46,500 bases of DNA from Marinosulfonomonas sp. (GCA_019090885.1 JAHRVC010000021.1:1-46500), one strand, 5' to 3'. Positions 16,290 through 25,400 are shown, numbered from the stretch's first letter. Notes: a model not told the origin generated them from the sequence alone. Made by a program: numbers and translations.

Positions 16290-17756
16290 TTATCGGAAAA
16301 GTGACAAGATCGACTGCGGTGACTGGTTTGCAATCGACAATGACTGAACGCCAAGTTGTTGCTGAACCTGCAGAGCTTGTAACCGAGCCGACGCTTCTTC
16401 CATGTCGGCGTCGATCAGCGTCCCGATACCTGATTTCAACGAGTCCGTCAGCTTGCCGATAAAGTCGCGTTGAATTTCGATGCGTCCCTGTGCGGAGCCA
16501 AATTCTGCCGCCGAATCGATTGAGTTGCTGATCAGGGTTTCGATGTTGGAAAGGGCTGCGTCTGCCCCAGCATTCGTTGTGACGTTGATCGCGTCCAGTC
16601 CAAACAGCCCACCTGACGCAGTGCCATCCGCTGCACCAGCCCGCGCGAGAGATTGTGACGAAGCGCCGTCGTTGTCGACTTTTAGTATCCATTGGCCGGA
16701 AGTATTCTGGGTAACCTGGGTTGATACGTCTGTGATGGTACCACCGTCGACCGCTGCCTTCAGACCCTTGGCAACATCTTCAAATGTTTCATCTTTGCCA
16801 GCAACATATGTGAAAGCATTGCTGCCAACGGTTACCTGATACCCATCGCCTTCCGCCACGTTAGCTGACCCAGAGAAAGTAAGCGTTTCTGCACGTTCGG
16901 CGATCGTCGCTGCTGATGCGGTAGCACCAGTTGATGTCAAGCTTACGTCATCAAATGCCCGGGTGGATGTCAGCGTTATTACATTTGTCGAAACGCTGGC
17001 CGTTACACCGACAATTCCAAGTGCATTGATCGCACCGGAAATCAACGATGCAGCCGCATCCTGATCACCCGACAGGTCGCCCACAGAATAGCTAAGGGTC
17101 GCACCGCCAACATTGATCGACACAGCATTATCGCTCATGTCGCCGTCAGTTGCGATTGTAACTGTGGCTGTATTACCTGCATTTGTAGCGGCAGCCGCGC
17201 TGAGCGCCGCATTTGTTGATAAGTCAGTGCCCGTGCCAAGCGCGCCGGCAGAGGTCGACATATCCTGCCGTGAAATTTTAATATTGCTGGCGGTCACTGA
17301 CCCGTCGCTGGCCCGGTCGAGTGACGACAGAATATTTACATCTTCGGTGCCTTTCAAAAGGTTCAGGCCGTTAAACTGCGCGGCATTCACAACCGATGTG
17401 ATCTGATCGCGAAGCGTCGCAATATCAGTCTGAATTTTACTGCGGTCGACGTTTTCTTCTTGTGCGGCAACAATTTTGCCTTTGATGTCAGTCAGCAGGT
17501 CAGTAATCGTTTCAGCGCCCTGCCGGGCTACAGCAACCGTGGATTCACCAAGCCCGAGACTTTCAGAAATGCCTTTGTAGCCCTTCACATCTGATTCCAT
17601 CACTTTCGAAATGGCCCAGATCGAGGAATTGTCTTTCGCACTTCCGACTTTCAATCCGGTCGAAATTTCGCCCTGCGTCTGGCCAAGGTTCGCGTTGATT
17701 GTTTTTAGCGTCTGAAGGGCCACCATGGCGCTTCTGTTCGTTAGAATACTGGACAT
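16290..17756 (-). CDS. fliC: Flagellin (filament protein)
   Basis: This is the filament subunit exported through the flagellar channel. The 488-residue product has the N-terminal D0/D1 helices (MSSILTNRSAMVALQTLKTINANLGQTQGEISTGLKVGSAKDNSSIWAISKVMESD and onward to about 140). It ends with the C-terminal D1/D0 helices (GRIEIQRDFIGKLTDSLKSGIGTLIDADMEEASARLQALQVQQQLGVQSLSIANQSPQSILSLFR). Between them is a Ser/Thr/Ala/Asp-rich variable domain of about 250 residues. AAAGGAAA precedes the ATG. It is the only flagellin gene in the window. The long structured leader and the flaF-flbT operon behind it suggest post-transcriptional control. Confidence 0.97.
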   Translation of the reverse strand: MSSILTNRSAMVALQTLKTINANLGQTQGEISTGLKVGSAKDNSSIWAISKVMESDVKGYKGISESLGLGESTVAVARQGAETITDLLTDIKGKIVAAQEENVDRSKIQTDIATLRDQITSVVNAAQFNGLNLLKGTEDVNILSSLDRASDGSVTASNIKISRQDMSTSAGALGTGTDLSTNAALSAAAATNAGNTATVTIATDGDMSDNAVSINVGGATLSYSVGDLSGDQDAAASLISGAINALGIVGVTASVSTNVITLTSTRAFDDVSLTSTGATASAATIAERAETLTFSGSANVAEGDGYQVTVGSNAFTYVAGKDETFEDVAKGLKAAVDGGTITDVSTQVTQNTSGQWILKVDNDGASSQSLARAGAADGTASGGLFGLDAINVTTNAGADAALSNIETLISNSIDSAAEFGSAQGRIEIQRDFIGKLTDSLKSGIGTLIDADMEEASARLQALQVQQQLGVQSLSIANQSPQSILSLFR

Positions 17757-17989
17757 TTAGTTTCCTTTGGTCGATGGCGCTTTTGCACCAAATTAAAATA
17801 GGCCCAATTAAAACGGGACCAGTGAATGCCATTCTGACGGATACGGAAACATGGCAATTCGCCAGCCGTGCCACCCCTCGGGGCGCACGTGTAATCTGAG
17901 ATTAAATTGCTAATGGATAGATAAATTGACGGCGTAATATAGTTAGGTTTTTAAGGAGTTTCGGCAGGTATCTTCCGAGAATAAAGGCG
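17757..17989 (-). promoter_or_regulatory. Flagellin promoter and leader region
   Basis: This is the 233-bp spacer upstream of flagellin. On the minus strand it holds AAAA-N15-GCCGTCAA (about 17952 to 17926), which resembles a sigma-28 promoter (GCCGATAA type) at 6 of 8 in the -10-like element. It also has a strong hairpin at 17868-17888 and two AATTAAAA repeats 15 bp apart nearer the start codon. A transcript from the sigma-28-like site would have a leader of about 160 nt containing both. The promoter call is weak; the leader structure is directly visible. Confidence 0.45.
17868..17888 (-). other. Hairpin in the flagellin leader
   Basis: On the minus strand, GTGC-G-CCCC-GA-GGGG-TG-GCAC folds into a compact GC-rich hairpin about 112 nt before the flagellin ATG, in an otherwise AT-rich leader. 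FlbT is known to act on flagellin leaders in Caulobacter, which makes this a candidate target or stability element. It has no terminator-like U run. Confidence 0.5.
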
Positions 17990-18340
17990 TCAGGCGCGCC
18001 GCTCAACACTGACCTTGTGTTCACTGTGCGTCTTGCGACTGCCAGCACGGTCATAGGTTGAGAGCGGAGCACCGTTTTGCATTTTTTTCAGTAACTCAGA
18101 AACTGACCGTATGCCCTTGCCAGCAGCGTCGAGAAGTTGCTGATTTCGTTTTGCCATAGTGCTTAGCTTGGCCAAACGGTCCGGGGCCAGCGACCCATGT
18201 TTTGCCGAATTCAATAGGCGTTCTTTTTCCGCAACTAAGCGGTGCAGTTTGTCAAACTCGCCCTTTAGGATGCACTTGCGCTCGCGGTCCAATAGATCTT
18301 CCAGACCATCAAGTGCATCGCGGGACTTAAACAGAGCCAT
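17990..18340 (-). CDS. FlgN-like small helical flagellar protein
   Basis: This gene codes for 116 residues, all helical and strongly charged (ALFKSRDALDGLEDLLDRERKCILKGEFDKLHRLVAEKERLLNSAK, then LSTMAKRNQQLLDAAGKGIRSVSELLKKM). The DLLDRER-ILKGEFDKL pattern resembles FlgN-type export chaperones for hook-filament junction proteins, but the match is at the level of shape, not a firm family motif. I start at ATG 18340, because GAAGGA is then 8 nt upstream; ATG 18346 would leave only 2 nt. Its start overlaps the upstream rod-binding gene, so the two are coupled. Confidence 0.72.
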   Translation of the reverse strand: MALFKSRDALDGLEDLLDRERKCILKGEFDKLHRLVAEKERLLNSAKHGSLAPDRLAKLSTMAKRNQQLLDAAGKGIRSVSELLKKMQNGAPLSTYDRAGSRKTHSEHKVSVERRA

Positions 18341-18614
18341 CTGCATGTTCCTTCAAAGCTTCAAACAGGGATTGTGCCAGGCCAATTCCGCCAGCCTCTA
18401 CCATTGTGTCGGCTTGGGCTTGGCGCAGAAACGAACTGAACTGATCTTCGCCAGAACCGCCACCAAAGGCCTGCGGTGTTTGACCAAGCCCGGAAGATTT
18501 CAACATTTCTGCCAAAAAAGTAGCCTCTAATTTTTTGGCAGCGTCCCACAGCGCCTCATCACGTTGTGTGACCGCTGTACTGACAGGGTTTGAATGCGTC
18601 GGCATTGTAATCAT
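18327..18614 (-). CDS. FlgJ N-terminal-like rod-binding protein
   Basis: The product has 95 residues and resembles the rod-binding (N-terminal) domain of FlgJ, as in single-domain alphaproteobacterial homologues such as CheL. Supporting sequence: DALWDAAKKLEATFLAEMLKSSGLGQ-like helix (read here as EALWDAAKKLEATFLAEML), the FGGGSGEDQFSSFLRQAQADTMVEAGGIGLAQSLFEAL helices, and no muramidase domain. The transglycosylase at 3.5 kb probably supplies that activity. I start at ATG 18614 with GGAA 6 nt upstream; TTG 18626 and ATG 18605 are alternatives. It overlaps the FlgN-like gene downstream and diverges from fliK. Confidence 0.87.
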   Translation of the reverse strand: MITMPTHSNPVSTAVTQRDEALWDAAKKLEATFLAEMLKSSGLGQTPQAFGGGSGEDQFSSFLRQAQADTMVEAGGIGLAQSLFEALKEHADGSV

Positions 18615-18724
18615 CGATTGTTCCAATTCGAATTACTTGGACTGTAATAAACTCAAACCAGTAAAAAAGTGGTAACCAAATGCGGCCATAGTCATTGCAT
18701 CGGCGAAGAATTCCCGGATGGCCA

Positions 18725-20497
18725 ATGGATATTGAAAACGCACTTCCTAAACTGCCCGAACAGGGTGCAAAACGTTCGATCGCGGACGCTATGCCCTCTA
18801 TCGAACCAGTGGATAATTTTGAAATAGTTCTTGGGGAATACCCGGAAAACTCGACGGGCGACCCGGCCCTGCAACCCGCGGTGGCGGCCATATTTGCCGG
18901 GCCAAACAGTACAGGTTCTAACACAAGAGAGTTTTCTTATGATCCTCAGACGCTGCCCCAATTGCCGTCCGCCACGGTCGTTCCTGCTGGAGCCGAATTA
19001 CTGGACGTGGCTATCTTCAGGGAACAGCAGAGTGCTTTCGATCTAGAGCCAGTTACTGGTCGGAAGGCCGAAAATGAGTCACGCATTCCCGAATTCAGGA
19101 TTATCCCACAATCCAACTTAGCAGGTGCCGGTCAAAACGATTCTGCACCATTCACTCAGGATCGCATTCTTTCCAAAACCAACATTCAGATCGAAAATGA
19201 CCCGCGCAGGGCACAGAAAACACCAGAAGCGGTGACTCAGCATGCTGTAAAAGTTCTTGGCATAGAGGCCCCAGCTAATGAACAGACGGCGGTTGGCACC
19301 AAAAACCAAGAATTGGGTAATTTTCGGCCCATTCCAGAAGATGTGACAGCCAACCACACGGTTCCAAAGCAAGAATCGTTGGCGGTGTTTAAACTAGAGA
19401 ATGCGGCGAACAACTTCAGCGACAAGCCAAGCAGTTTGCTGGCAACAAAACCGAAGATGTCTCAAAAAGCATCGGACAACGCACCACAACTGACACAACA
19501 GCCGGAGACCAAAATTCAGAAAAGCATCGCTGCACCGGGCGTGTCAGCACAGCTACCTAGTTCATTGCCGCGTGTTGAAGCAGGTTATCCTGAGTCGGCT
19601 TTTAGCAATGATCCGGCAAAAAGCGTTTCAACATTCGTTAAACCGACCGAAGGTCAGATATCTGAGTCGGCCCTGATTAAAACACACCAGCGCGCAGATA
19701 TTGAAATGAAGGTTTCACTGGTGTCAGCCCGGAATTCAATCTCCGAAATCAAACCACGCGACGCGCAAACCACCCCACCGCAGATTGCCTTACCGACATT
19801 GCCGGATGCACCCGGGATGTCGGACCAAGATGTCGGGAATTTTCCCTCCAAATTTGGTTCGCCAGATAAAACAAACCAAGTTTCGCATAGCCCGGTTAAA
19901 TTGAGCTATCCGAAAGCTGGGGCAACCTTGGAAGCGCATCAGATTTCCAAACCCACCGATGTTGGCGCAATTACGCAACCAATGCCTATCATATCCTTGG
20001 AATCGGAAACTCTGCCAGAGGGCAATCTATTTGAGGTCGCGCGCCCGCAGCTTTCGGCCCAACCAACCACGACAAACCCAGCCCAACCGTTAATCGACCA
20101 TTCGCCGCGCATAGTTCAAATGATCGCCGAATCTGCGCGTGCGCTACAAGACAAACCGGTCGAATTGGCGCTTAGCCCTGAGGAACTGGGAAAAGTACGT
20201 CTGACGCTTCAGGCCGGCGACGGATCAATGGTTGTGTCAATATCGGCAGAACGCTCTGAAACTTTGGAATTATTGCGGCGAAATATCGATCAGCTTGCGG
20301 AACATTTTCGCGAAATTGGTTTTGACAATTTGTCATTTCAGTTTTCTGGCGAAGGTAGCTCTGACAGTGAAAAGCCGCCATCAAAAGAGCGTCGCCCTTC
20401 TGATGCGTTTGGAACTACAGAACTCGATTCTCAACCCACCCAAGACGTTCATCGCCTGACTTTACAGGTTGATGGGCACGTCGATATCAGGCTTTGA
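18725..20497 (+). CDS. fliK: Flagellar hook-length control protein FliK
   Basis: FliK is the secreted ruler that measures hook length and triggers the FlhB switch. The product is about 590 residues. Most of it is a low-complexity Pro/Ser/Gln/Lys-rich ruler region with little predicted structure. The C-terminal 130 residues carry the conserved Flg_hook domain (PVELALSPEELGKVRLTLQAGDGSMVVSISAERSETLELLRRNIDQLAEHFREIGF). ATG 18725 lacks a strong ribosome site and TTG 18695 is possible, so the start is uncertain. It forms an operon with flgD (10-nt gap). Confidence 0.94.
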   Translation: MDIENALPKLPEQGAKRSIADAMPSIEPVDNFEIVLGEYPENSTGDPALQPAVAAIFAGPNSTGSNTREFSYDPQTLPQLPSATVVPAGAELLDVAIFREQQSAFDLEPVTGRKAENESRIPEFRIIPQSNLAGAGQNDSAPFTQDRILSKTNIQIENDPRRAQKTPEAVTQHAVKVLGIEAPANEQTAVGTKNQELGNFRPIPEDVTANHTVPKQESLAVFKLENAANNFSDKPSSLLATKPKMSQKASDNAPQLTQQPETKIQKSIAAPGVSAQLPSSLPRVEAGYPESAFSNDPAKSVSTFVKPTEGQISESALIKTHQRADIEMKVSLVSARNSISEIKPRDAQTTPPQIALPTLPDAPGMSDQDVGNFPSKFGSPDKTNQVSHSPVKLSYPKAGATLEAHQISKPTDVGAITQPMPIISLESETLPEGNLFEVARPQLSAQPTTTNPAQPLIDHSPRIVQMIAESARALQDKPVELALSPEELGKVRLTLQAGDGSMVVSISAERSETLELLRRNIDQLAEHFREIGFDNLSFQFSGEGSSDSEKPPSKERRPSDAFGTTELDSQPTQDVHRLTLQVDGHVDIRL

Positions 20498-20507
20498 AGG
20501 AGGCATA

Positions 20508-21176
20508 ATGGAAATTGTTCAGACATACGCAACCGGTTCAAACGCGACCACGGCATCGCAATCGGACAATTCAAGAAATTCCGCCATTAGTTCTGACTTT
20601 GAGACATTTTTAAAAATGCTCACGGTGCAGATGGAAAACCAAGATCCGCTTAATCCAGTCGATTCGGCCGATTACGCCGTCCAGTTGGCGACTTTTTCCG
20701 GCGTCGAGCAACAAGTGCAAACCAATGATTTATTGGAAACTCTGGGTCAGAAAATGGGGCTAACGGGCCTGTCGCAGATAGCGGGTTGGGTTGGGATGGA
20801 AGCACGTGTCCAAGCGCCCGTATATTTTGGAGGCGCGCCGATTTCAGTTTTCGCGCCCTCAAATTCTGGCGCAGATCAGGCATTTTTGGTGGTACGCGAT
20901 TCCAATGGGACCCAGGCAGACCATTCCGAAATTGATCCAGCCGGCGGGCAACTGCAATGGGCCGGTGTCGACGCCTCTGGGGCACCGTTTCCGGCTGGAA
21001 CATACAGTTTTTCGGTGGAAAGCCGCGCCGACGGTGCCGTTATATCGACCGATCCGGCGCAGGTTTATGCACTTGTGACCGAAGCAAAATTGGACAATGG
21101 CGTCGCGATGATTGCGCTGGCAGGTGGAAGCGAATTGCCCGCAGATCAGATTTCCGCAATTCGCACGCCGGGCTGA
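20508..21176 (+). CDS. flgD: Hook cap / hook assembly protein FlgD
   Basis: FlgD caps the growing hook. The start is ATG 20508, behind a very strong ribosome site (AAGGAGG). The 222-residue product has the N-terminal FlgD motif DFETFLKMLTVQMENQDPLNPVDSADYAVQLATFSGVEQQVQTN, followed by beta-rich Tudor/FnIII-like domains (VYFGGAPISVFAPSNSGADQAFLVVRDSNG and later). It is the last flagellar gene of this side; the usual neighbour flgE is absent, so the cluster stops here. Confidence 0.96.
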   Translation: MEIVQTYATGSNATTASQSDNSRNSAISSDFETFLKMLTVQMENQDPLNPVDSADYAVQLATFSGVEQQVQTNDLLETLGQKMGLTGLSQIAGWVGMEARVQAPVYFGGAPISVFAPSNSGADQAFLVVRDSNGTQADHSEIDPAGGQLQWAGVDASGAPFPAGTYSFSVESRADGAVISTDPAQVYALVTEAKLDNGVAMIALAGGSELPADQISAIRTPG

Positions 21177-21294
21177 CAAGGGGGGTTGCGGCTGGGCGCT
21201 GCCATAAATAGCTTGCTGCGTTGAGAATAAGCGGGGCAGTTGTTTGTTATCTGAGCAAAAAGAAAGAACTGCGTCCGCCGCACTTGTAAAGACG

Positions 21295-22131
21295 ATGAGG
21301 TCTGAGTTGATCACCGCGGGATACTTGGGCGCGGCGGGCCCTTGGCAGCCACTTTCTGGCGGGCGAACAAATCATATTTGGCGCATTTGCGATGGCCCAA
21401 ATGCTATCGTGTGCAAACTATATGATTCCATAGGTGGAACCGATCTGTTCCCAAATAGCCCACAAGATGAGGCCTTGGCGCTGCAAGCGTTGACGGAATC
21501 CCACATTGCACCGGAATTTATCGGCGCGCTTTCAGTCTCGGCAGGAACATGTCTGTTATATCGGTTCGTGACAGGCGAACCGGCGTCTGCCAGCCTCGCT
21601 TCGGTGGCAGCTGTTTTGAAGGAACTGCACGCGATTTCACCGCCTGCCGAACTGCGAAAAACCGGCATTGGGTCAGATGCCATCCTTGGCCAAGGGGACG
21701 ACATATTGGTCAAATGCTATGGGGCAAGGAAAGACCTTTTAATGGCGTTGCGCCCGCGAAGCGTTGCAACAAATAACGTGCGCTCGGTTTTTTTGCACGG
21801 TGATCCCGTCCCGCAAAATATCATTCTTGCACCGCACGGTGCCGTTTTGGTCGACTGGCAATGCCCGGCACAAGGCGATCCATGCGAGGATTTGGCGACA
21901 TTTCTGTCACCAGCAATGCAGACGCTTTATGGCCATGGGCCGCTGTCGACCAAACAACGCCAGCAATTTGTGGCCGCATACGACGCGCCAGAAGTCACCG
22001 ACCGTCTTGATCAATTGCAATCGCATTTTAACTGGCGGATGGCGGCGCATTGCCTTTGGAAGGTCGAAAACTGCGAACCCGACTATGAACAGGGATTTGC
22101 ATTGCAAATGGCCGAGTTACAAAAAGTTTAA
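21295..22131 (+). CDS. APH/choline-kinase family phosphotransferase
   Basis: The product has about 278 residues and the aminoglycoside-phosphotransferase / choline-kinase fold. Visible features are the glycine-rich N-lobe entry (WQPLSGGRTNHIWRI), the lysine in IVCKLYD, the catalytic HGDPVPQNI loop (Brenner motif, VFLHGDPVPQNIIL) and the metal-binding VLVDWQCPAQGDPCEDLA. The substrate is unknown; choline, ethanolamine, a sugar or a small alcohol are possible. ATG 21295 fits the domain start best; TTG 21244 is the longer option. It is separated by 118 bp from flgD and converges on ubiB, with a 15-nt 3' overlap. Confidence 0.85.
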   Translation: MRSELITAGYLGAAGPWQPLSGGRTNHIWRICDGPNAIVCKLYDSIGGTDLFPNSPQDEALALQALTESHIAPEFIGALSVSAGTCLLYRFVTGEPASASLASVAAVLKELHAISPPAELRKTGIGSDAILGQGDDILVKCYGARKDLLMALRPRSVATNNVRSVFLHGDPVPQNIILAPHGAVLVDWQCPAQGDPCEDLATFLSPAMQTLYGHGPLSTKQRQQFVAAYDAPEVTDRLDQLQSHFNWRMAAHCLWKVENCEPDYEQGFALQMAELQKV

Positions 22132-23646
22132 GCCCCAGAGCGCCAGTAACGTTAAAATACCGCCCAACAGGATGTGTTTTACCGCCCGCAGCTTGCTCGG
22201 ACGCGCGGGTGTTCGCGGTTCCTCGGCTTGGCGCACCAAAGCTTCCTCTGCCAGTTGCGGCAGTTTTGGTCCGAAACGGGCCAGAACCATTATGGTTCTC
22301 GACAAATCCCGCAGCAGAGCTTTGGGGCCAATGTTTTCTTTGATGTATTTTTCAACAACCGGCCGGGAGACCTCCCAGATGTTGATATGTGGATCCAGTG
22401 ATCGCGCCACGCCCTCGACGACGACCATTGTGCGTTGCAGCAAGATCAATTCGGTTCGTGTTTCCATGCCAAATCGCTGCGTCACATCAAACAGGTAGCT
22501 TAACAGCCGTGCCATCGATATTTTGCTGGCTTCCACGCCAAAAATCGGTTCGCCAACGGCACGCAAAGCACGGGCAAATTCTTCGACGTCCTGATCTGCA
22601 GATACGTAGCCGGCTTCGAAATGAACTTCGGCTACACGGCGAAAATCGCGCTTGATGAAGCCATAAAGAATCTCGGCGTAAACCCGGCGCGTATAGTCAT
22701 CGATATGCCCCATGATGCCGAAATCGAGTGCGATGATATCCCCGTTCGCGCCGACTTTTAGGTTTCCCTGATGCATATCGGCATGAAAATACCCGTCACG
22801 CAACGCATGGCTAAGGAACAGTTGAAGAACCCGTTGGCCAAGGTCTGTGCGATCATGCCCTGCCGCGTCGAGCGCGTCGAGTTCATGTATGGCAATCCCT
22901 TCTGCCCAGCCGAGCGTCATCACCTGCTTGGCAGAAAGGTCCCAGTCAACAACCGGCACTTGAAAACCAGGATCATCATTGGTGGTCGCGGCAAATTCAG
23001 CGGCGGCCGAAGATTCAAGCCGCAGATCTAACTCCGCCATAACGACGCTTTCGAAATGGGCGATGACCTCTGTTGGGTGCAGGCGGCGGGTGGAGGGCAA
23101 AAAAGTTTCGATGACCGAGGCGGCCAAATGGAATGCGTCGATATCCCGACGGAACGCGCGTTCAATTCCCGGACGCAAAACCTTTACCGCGACGTCGGTT
23201 CCGGTATCGGCACGTTTAGCCCGATGGACCTGTGCAATTGACGCAGCCGCGACGGGTTCGCTGAATGACGAGAAAAGTTCATCGACGGGCCGGCCAAGCT
23301 CATCTGAGACAATCTTTTGGGCGATCTCGGTGGAAAATGGTGGCAGTTTATCCTGCAACATCTGCAATTGTTGTGCCATCTCGTCGCCCACGACGTCGGG
23401 TCTGGTCGACATGATTTGGCCGAACTTGATGTATGCTGGGCCAAGCGCTGTCAGCGCCCGCGTTACCGGTGCAAGTTCAGGGTCACCTTTGTATCCGAGA
23501 AACTTGAATGGCCAAACCAACACGCGTGATGCCACCCGAAATGACAACGGTGCATCCAGTAAATCCAGCGCCACACGCATCGCGCCGGTCCGTTCCATCG
23601 TGGCACCGGTGCGGATCAGTCGCCAGATATTATGTGGGCCGCGCAT
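22117..23646 (-). CDS. ubiB: Ubiquinone biosynthesis kinase-like protein UbiB
   Basis: UbiB is a membrane-associated atypical kinase/ATPase needed for coenzyme Q synthesis. The 509-residue product has the ABC1/UbiB signatures: KFGQIMSTRPD (KxGQ motif), the alanine-rich loop PVAAASIAQVHRA, the VAVKVLRPG lysine, the catalytic loop FHADMHQGNLKVG, the DFG-like ALDFGIMGHID, and two hydrophobic segments at the C-terminus (ILLGGILTLLALWGLNF). It begins directly after ubiE with no gap, so both are co-transcribed. Its 3' end overlaps the converging APH-type kinase gene. Confidence 0.96.
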   Translation of the reverse strand: MRGPHNIWRLIRTGATMERTGAMRVALDLLDAPLSFRVASRVLVWPFKFLGYKGDPELAPVTRALTALGPAYIKFGQIMSTRPDVVGDEMAQQLQMLQDKLPPFSTEIAQKIVSDELGRPVDELFSSFSEPVAAASIAQVHRAKRADTGTDVAVKVLRPGIERAFRRDIDAFHLAASVIETFLPSTRRLHPTEVIAHFESVVMAELDLRLESSAAAEFAATTNDDPGFQVPVVDWDLSAKQVMTLGWAEGIAIHELDALDAAGHDRTDLGQRVLQLFLSHALRDGYFHADMHQGNLKVGANGDIIALDFGIMGHIDDYTRRVYAEILYGFIKRDFRRVAEVHFEAGYVSADQDVEEFARALRAVGEPIFGVEASKISMARLLSYLFDVTQRFGMETRTELILLQRTMVVVEGVARSLDPHINIWEVSRPVVEKYIKENIGPKALLRDLSRTIMVLARFGPKLPQLAEEALVRQAEEPRTPARPSKLRAVKHILLGGILTLLALWGLNFL

Positions 23647-24399
23647 CTAAATTTTCCACCCGGAATGCAGCGCCGCAATGCCCAGAGAAAGGTTGCGATA
23701 TTTCACATTCTCAAAACCAGCGTCACGGATCATCGCGGCAAATTTCTGCTGGTCTGGAAACTTGCGAATCGATTCGACCAGATACTGGTAACTATCCCGA
23801 TCGCCAGCAATCAGCTTGCCCATGCGTGGAATGACATTGAATGAATAGGCGTCATAGGCCTTTTGCAGGCCGTCATTTGGAAGCTGGCTGAATTCCAAAA
23901 CCATCAACCGCCCGCCGGGTCGCAGAACCCGGAATGCCTCGGATAAAGCGTCTCCGATGCGGGTTACATTTCTGATCCCGAAAGAAATTGTGTAAACGTC
24001 AAAGCTGTTGGCGGCGAACGGCAGTGCCATCGCATCCCCAACGACCCAGTCCAGATGATCGGCCATCTGCCCGGCCTCGGCGCGTTTGCGCCCGGCAATC
24101 AGCATTTGCTCGGTCATGTCCAGAACAACAGCATCTGCGCCGGGTGCGCGTTTTAGGAACCGAAAGGCGATATCCCCGGTGCCCCCGGCGACATCCAGCA
24201 ACCGCTGCCCGGCGCGTGGTGCCAGCCAGTCCATCATCGCGTCTTTCCAAAGCCGGTGAATTCCCACCGACATGACGTCATTCATGATGTCGTATTTGCT
24301 CGCGACGTTGGAAAACACGCCGTGCACCATGCCTGCCTTTTGATCCTCGGCAACTTCGCTGAAGCCAAAATGGGTTGTTTTTTCCGATCCGTCGGTCAT
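23647..24399 (-). CDS. ubiE: Ubiquinone C-methyltransferase UbiE
   Basis: UbiE methylates the ring of demethylubiquinone/demethylmenaquinone precursors using S-adenosylmethionine. The 250-residue product has the family N-terminus ([45 protein letters not shown]), SAM motif [17 protein letters not shown], the motif [28 protein letters not shown], and [14 protein letters not shown]. Its length is standard. It is the first gene of ubiE-ubiB and diverges from mutM across 86 bp. Confidence 0.97.
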   Translation of the reverse strand: MTDGSEKTTHFGFSEVAEDQKAGMVHGVFSNVASKYDIMNDVMSVGIHRLWKDAMMDWLAPRAGQRLLDVAGGTGDIAFRFLKRAPGADAVVLDMTEQMLIAGRKRAEAGQMADHLDWVVGDAMALPFAANSFDVYTISFGIRNVTRIGDALSEAFRVLRPGGRLMVLEFSQLPNDGLQKAYDAYSFNVIPRMGKLIAGDRDSYQYLVESIRKFPDQQKFAAMIRDAGFENVKYRNLSLGIAALHSGWKI

Positions 24400-24485
24400 C
24401 TGTGCTTGCCGTTCTACAAAAACTCACCCTTCTTATAGGTCTCTCTTGGGTCGATACAATGCACCTGACTGACTGCGAGGATGTT

Positions 24486-25337
24486 ATGCCCGAATTACCA
24501 GAGGTTGAAACTGTCCGCCGGGGCCTGCTGTCGGCGATGGAGGGGCAGGTGATCAAAGCCGCCGACATTCGTCGGCCGGACCTGCGCTGGCCGTTTCCTG
24601 AAAACATGGCAAAACGTCTGACCGGGGCCAAGGTTACGCATTTGCGCCGGCGTTCGAAATACATTCTTGCCGACCTGTCCACTGGTGAAACCCTGATCAT
24701 TCATCTTGGAATGTCAGGCCGAATGCTGATTTCCGGTGATGAGACAGCGAAATTCTATCAACCCCACACCGCCATTCAAAAACATGACCATGTTGTTCTG
24801 GATATGCAAAACGGAGCGCGGATCACGTTCAATGATGCCCGCCGTTTCGGGGCGATGGATATGGCACAGACGGCAGAGCTTGAGGCGCATTGGCTGCTGG
24901 CAAAATTGGGGCCGGAACCTTTGGGCAATGATTTTAATGAGCCTTACCTGGTTGACCGGCTGAAAGGCCGGAACACGCCGATCAAAACCGCTTTGTTGGA
25001 TCAGCAGATCGTTGCGGGGTTGGGAAATATCTACGTTTGCGAAGTGCTGCACCGCGCCGGGATATCGCCTAAACGCAAGGCCGGACAGATCGCTAAGGAA
25101 CGGATCTCCACGCTTGTTCCGATCATCCGTGTCGTGCTGTCGGAAGCGATTGAGGCGGGTGGATCATCTTTGCGCGATCACCGCCAAACAAACGGTGAAT
25201 TGGGCTATTTTCAGCACAGTTTCTGCGTCTATGACCAAGAAGACCAGCCCTGCGTCACCTCGGGGTGTGAGGGCAAGATTAGCCGTATCGTTCAATCCGG
25301 GCGATCGACCTTCTACTGTGCGCAATGCCAAAGATGA
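24486..25337 (+). CDS. mutM: Formamidopyrimidine-DNA glycosylase MutM
   Basis: MutM (Fpg) removes oxidised purines such as 8-oxoguanine and cuts the abasic site. The true start is ATG 24486, giving the obligatory N-terminus [14 protein letters not shown] with the catalytic proline and glutamate after Met removal; the track ORF starts 37 codons too early. The 283-residue product includes the RRRSKYIL lysine, the [18 protein letters not shown] helix-two-turn-helix and a C-terminal zinc finger (QPCVTSGC...TFYCAQCQ). The first cysteine pair is spaced C-x4-C, as in other alphaproteobacterial MutM. Confidence 0.97.
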   Translation: MPELPEVETVRRGLLSAMEGQVIKAADIRRPDLRWPFPENMAKRLTGAKVTHLRRRSKYILADLSTGETLIIHLGMSGRMLISGDETAKFYQPHTAIQKHDHVVLDMQNGARITFNDARRFGAMDMAQTAELEAHWLLAKLGPEPLGNDFNEPYLVDRLKGRNTPIKTALLDQQIVAGLGNIYVCEVLHRAGISPKRKAGQIAKERISTLVPIIRVVLSEAIEAGGSSLRDHRQTNGELGYFQHSFCVYDQEDQPCVTSGCEGKISRIVQSGRSTFYCAQCQR

Positions 25338-25400
25338 CTTGATTGTGCGTTCAAGGCTGTTAGAAATCGCGCTCAGTTGAAACAACCGAGGCGCTCACAG

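Noticed and set aside
17851-17875. Sigma-54 promoter before flagellin (TGGCACG then TTGC)
   Set aside because: Both words are present on the minus strand, but the GG and GC elements are about 5 bp too far apart for a -24/-12 promoter.
22979-23650. 223-aa plus-strand ORF
   Set aside because: It is antisense to ubiB, Ser/Arg/Thr-rich shadow composition, with no motifs.
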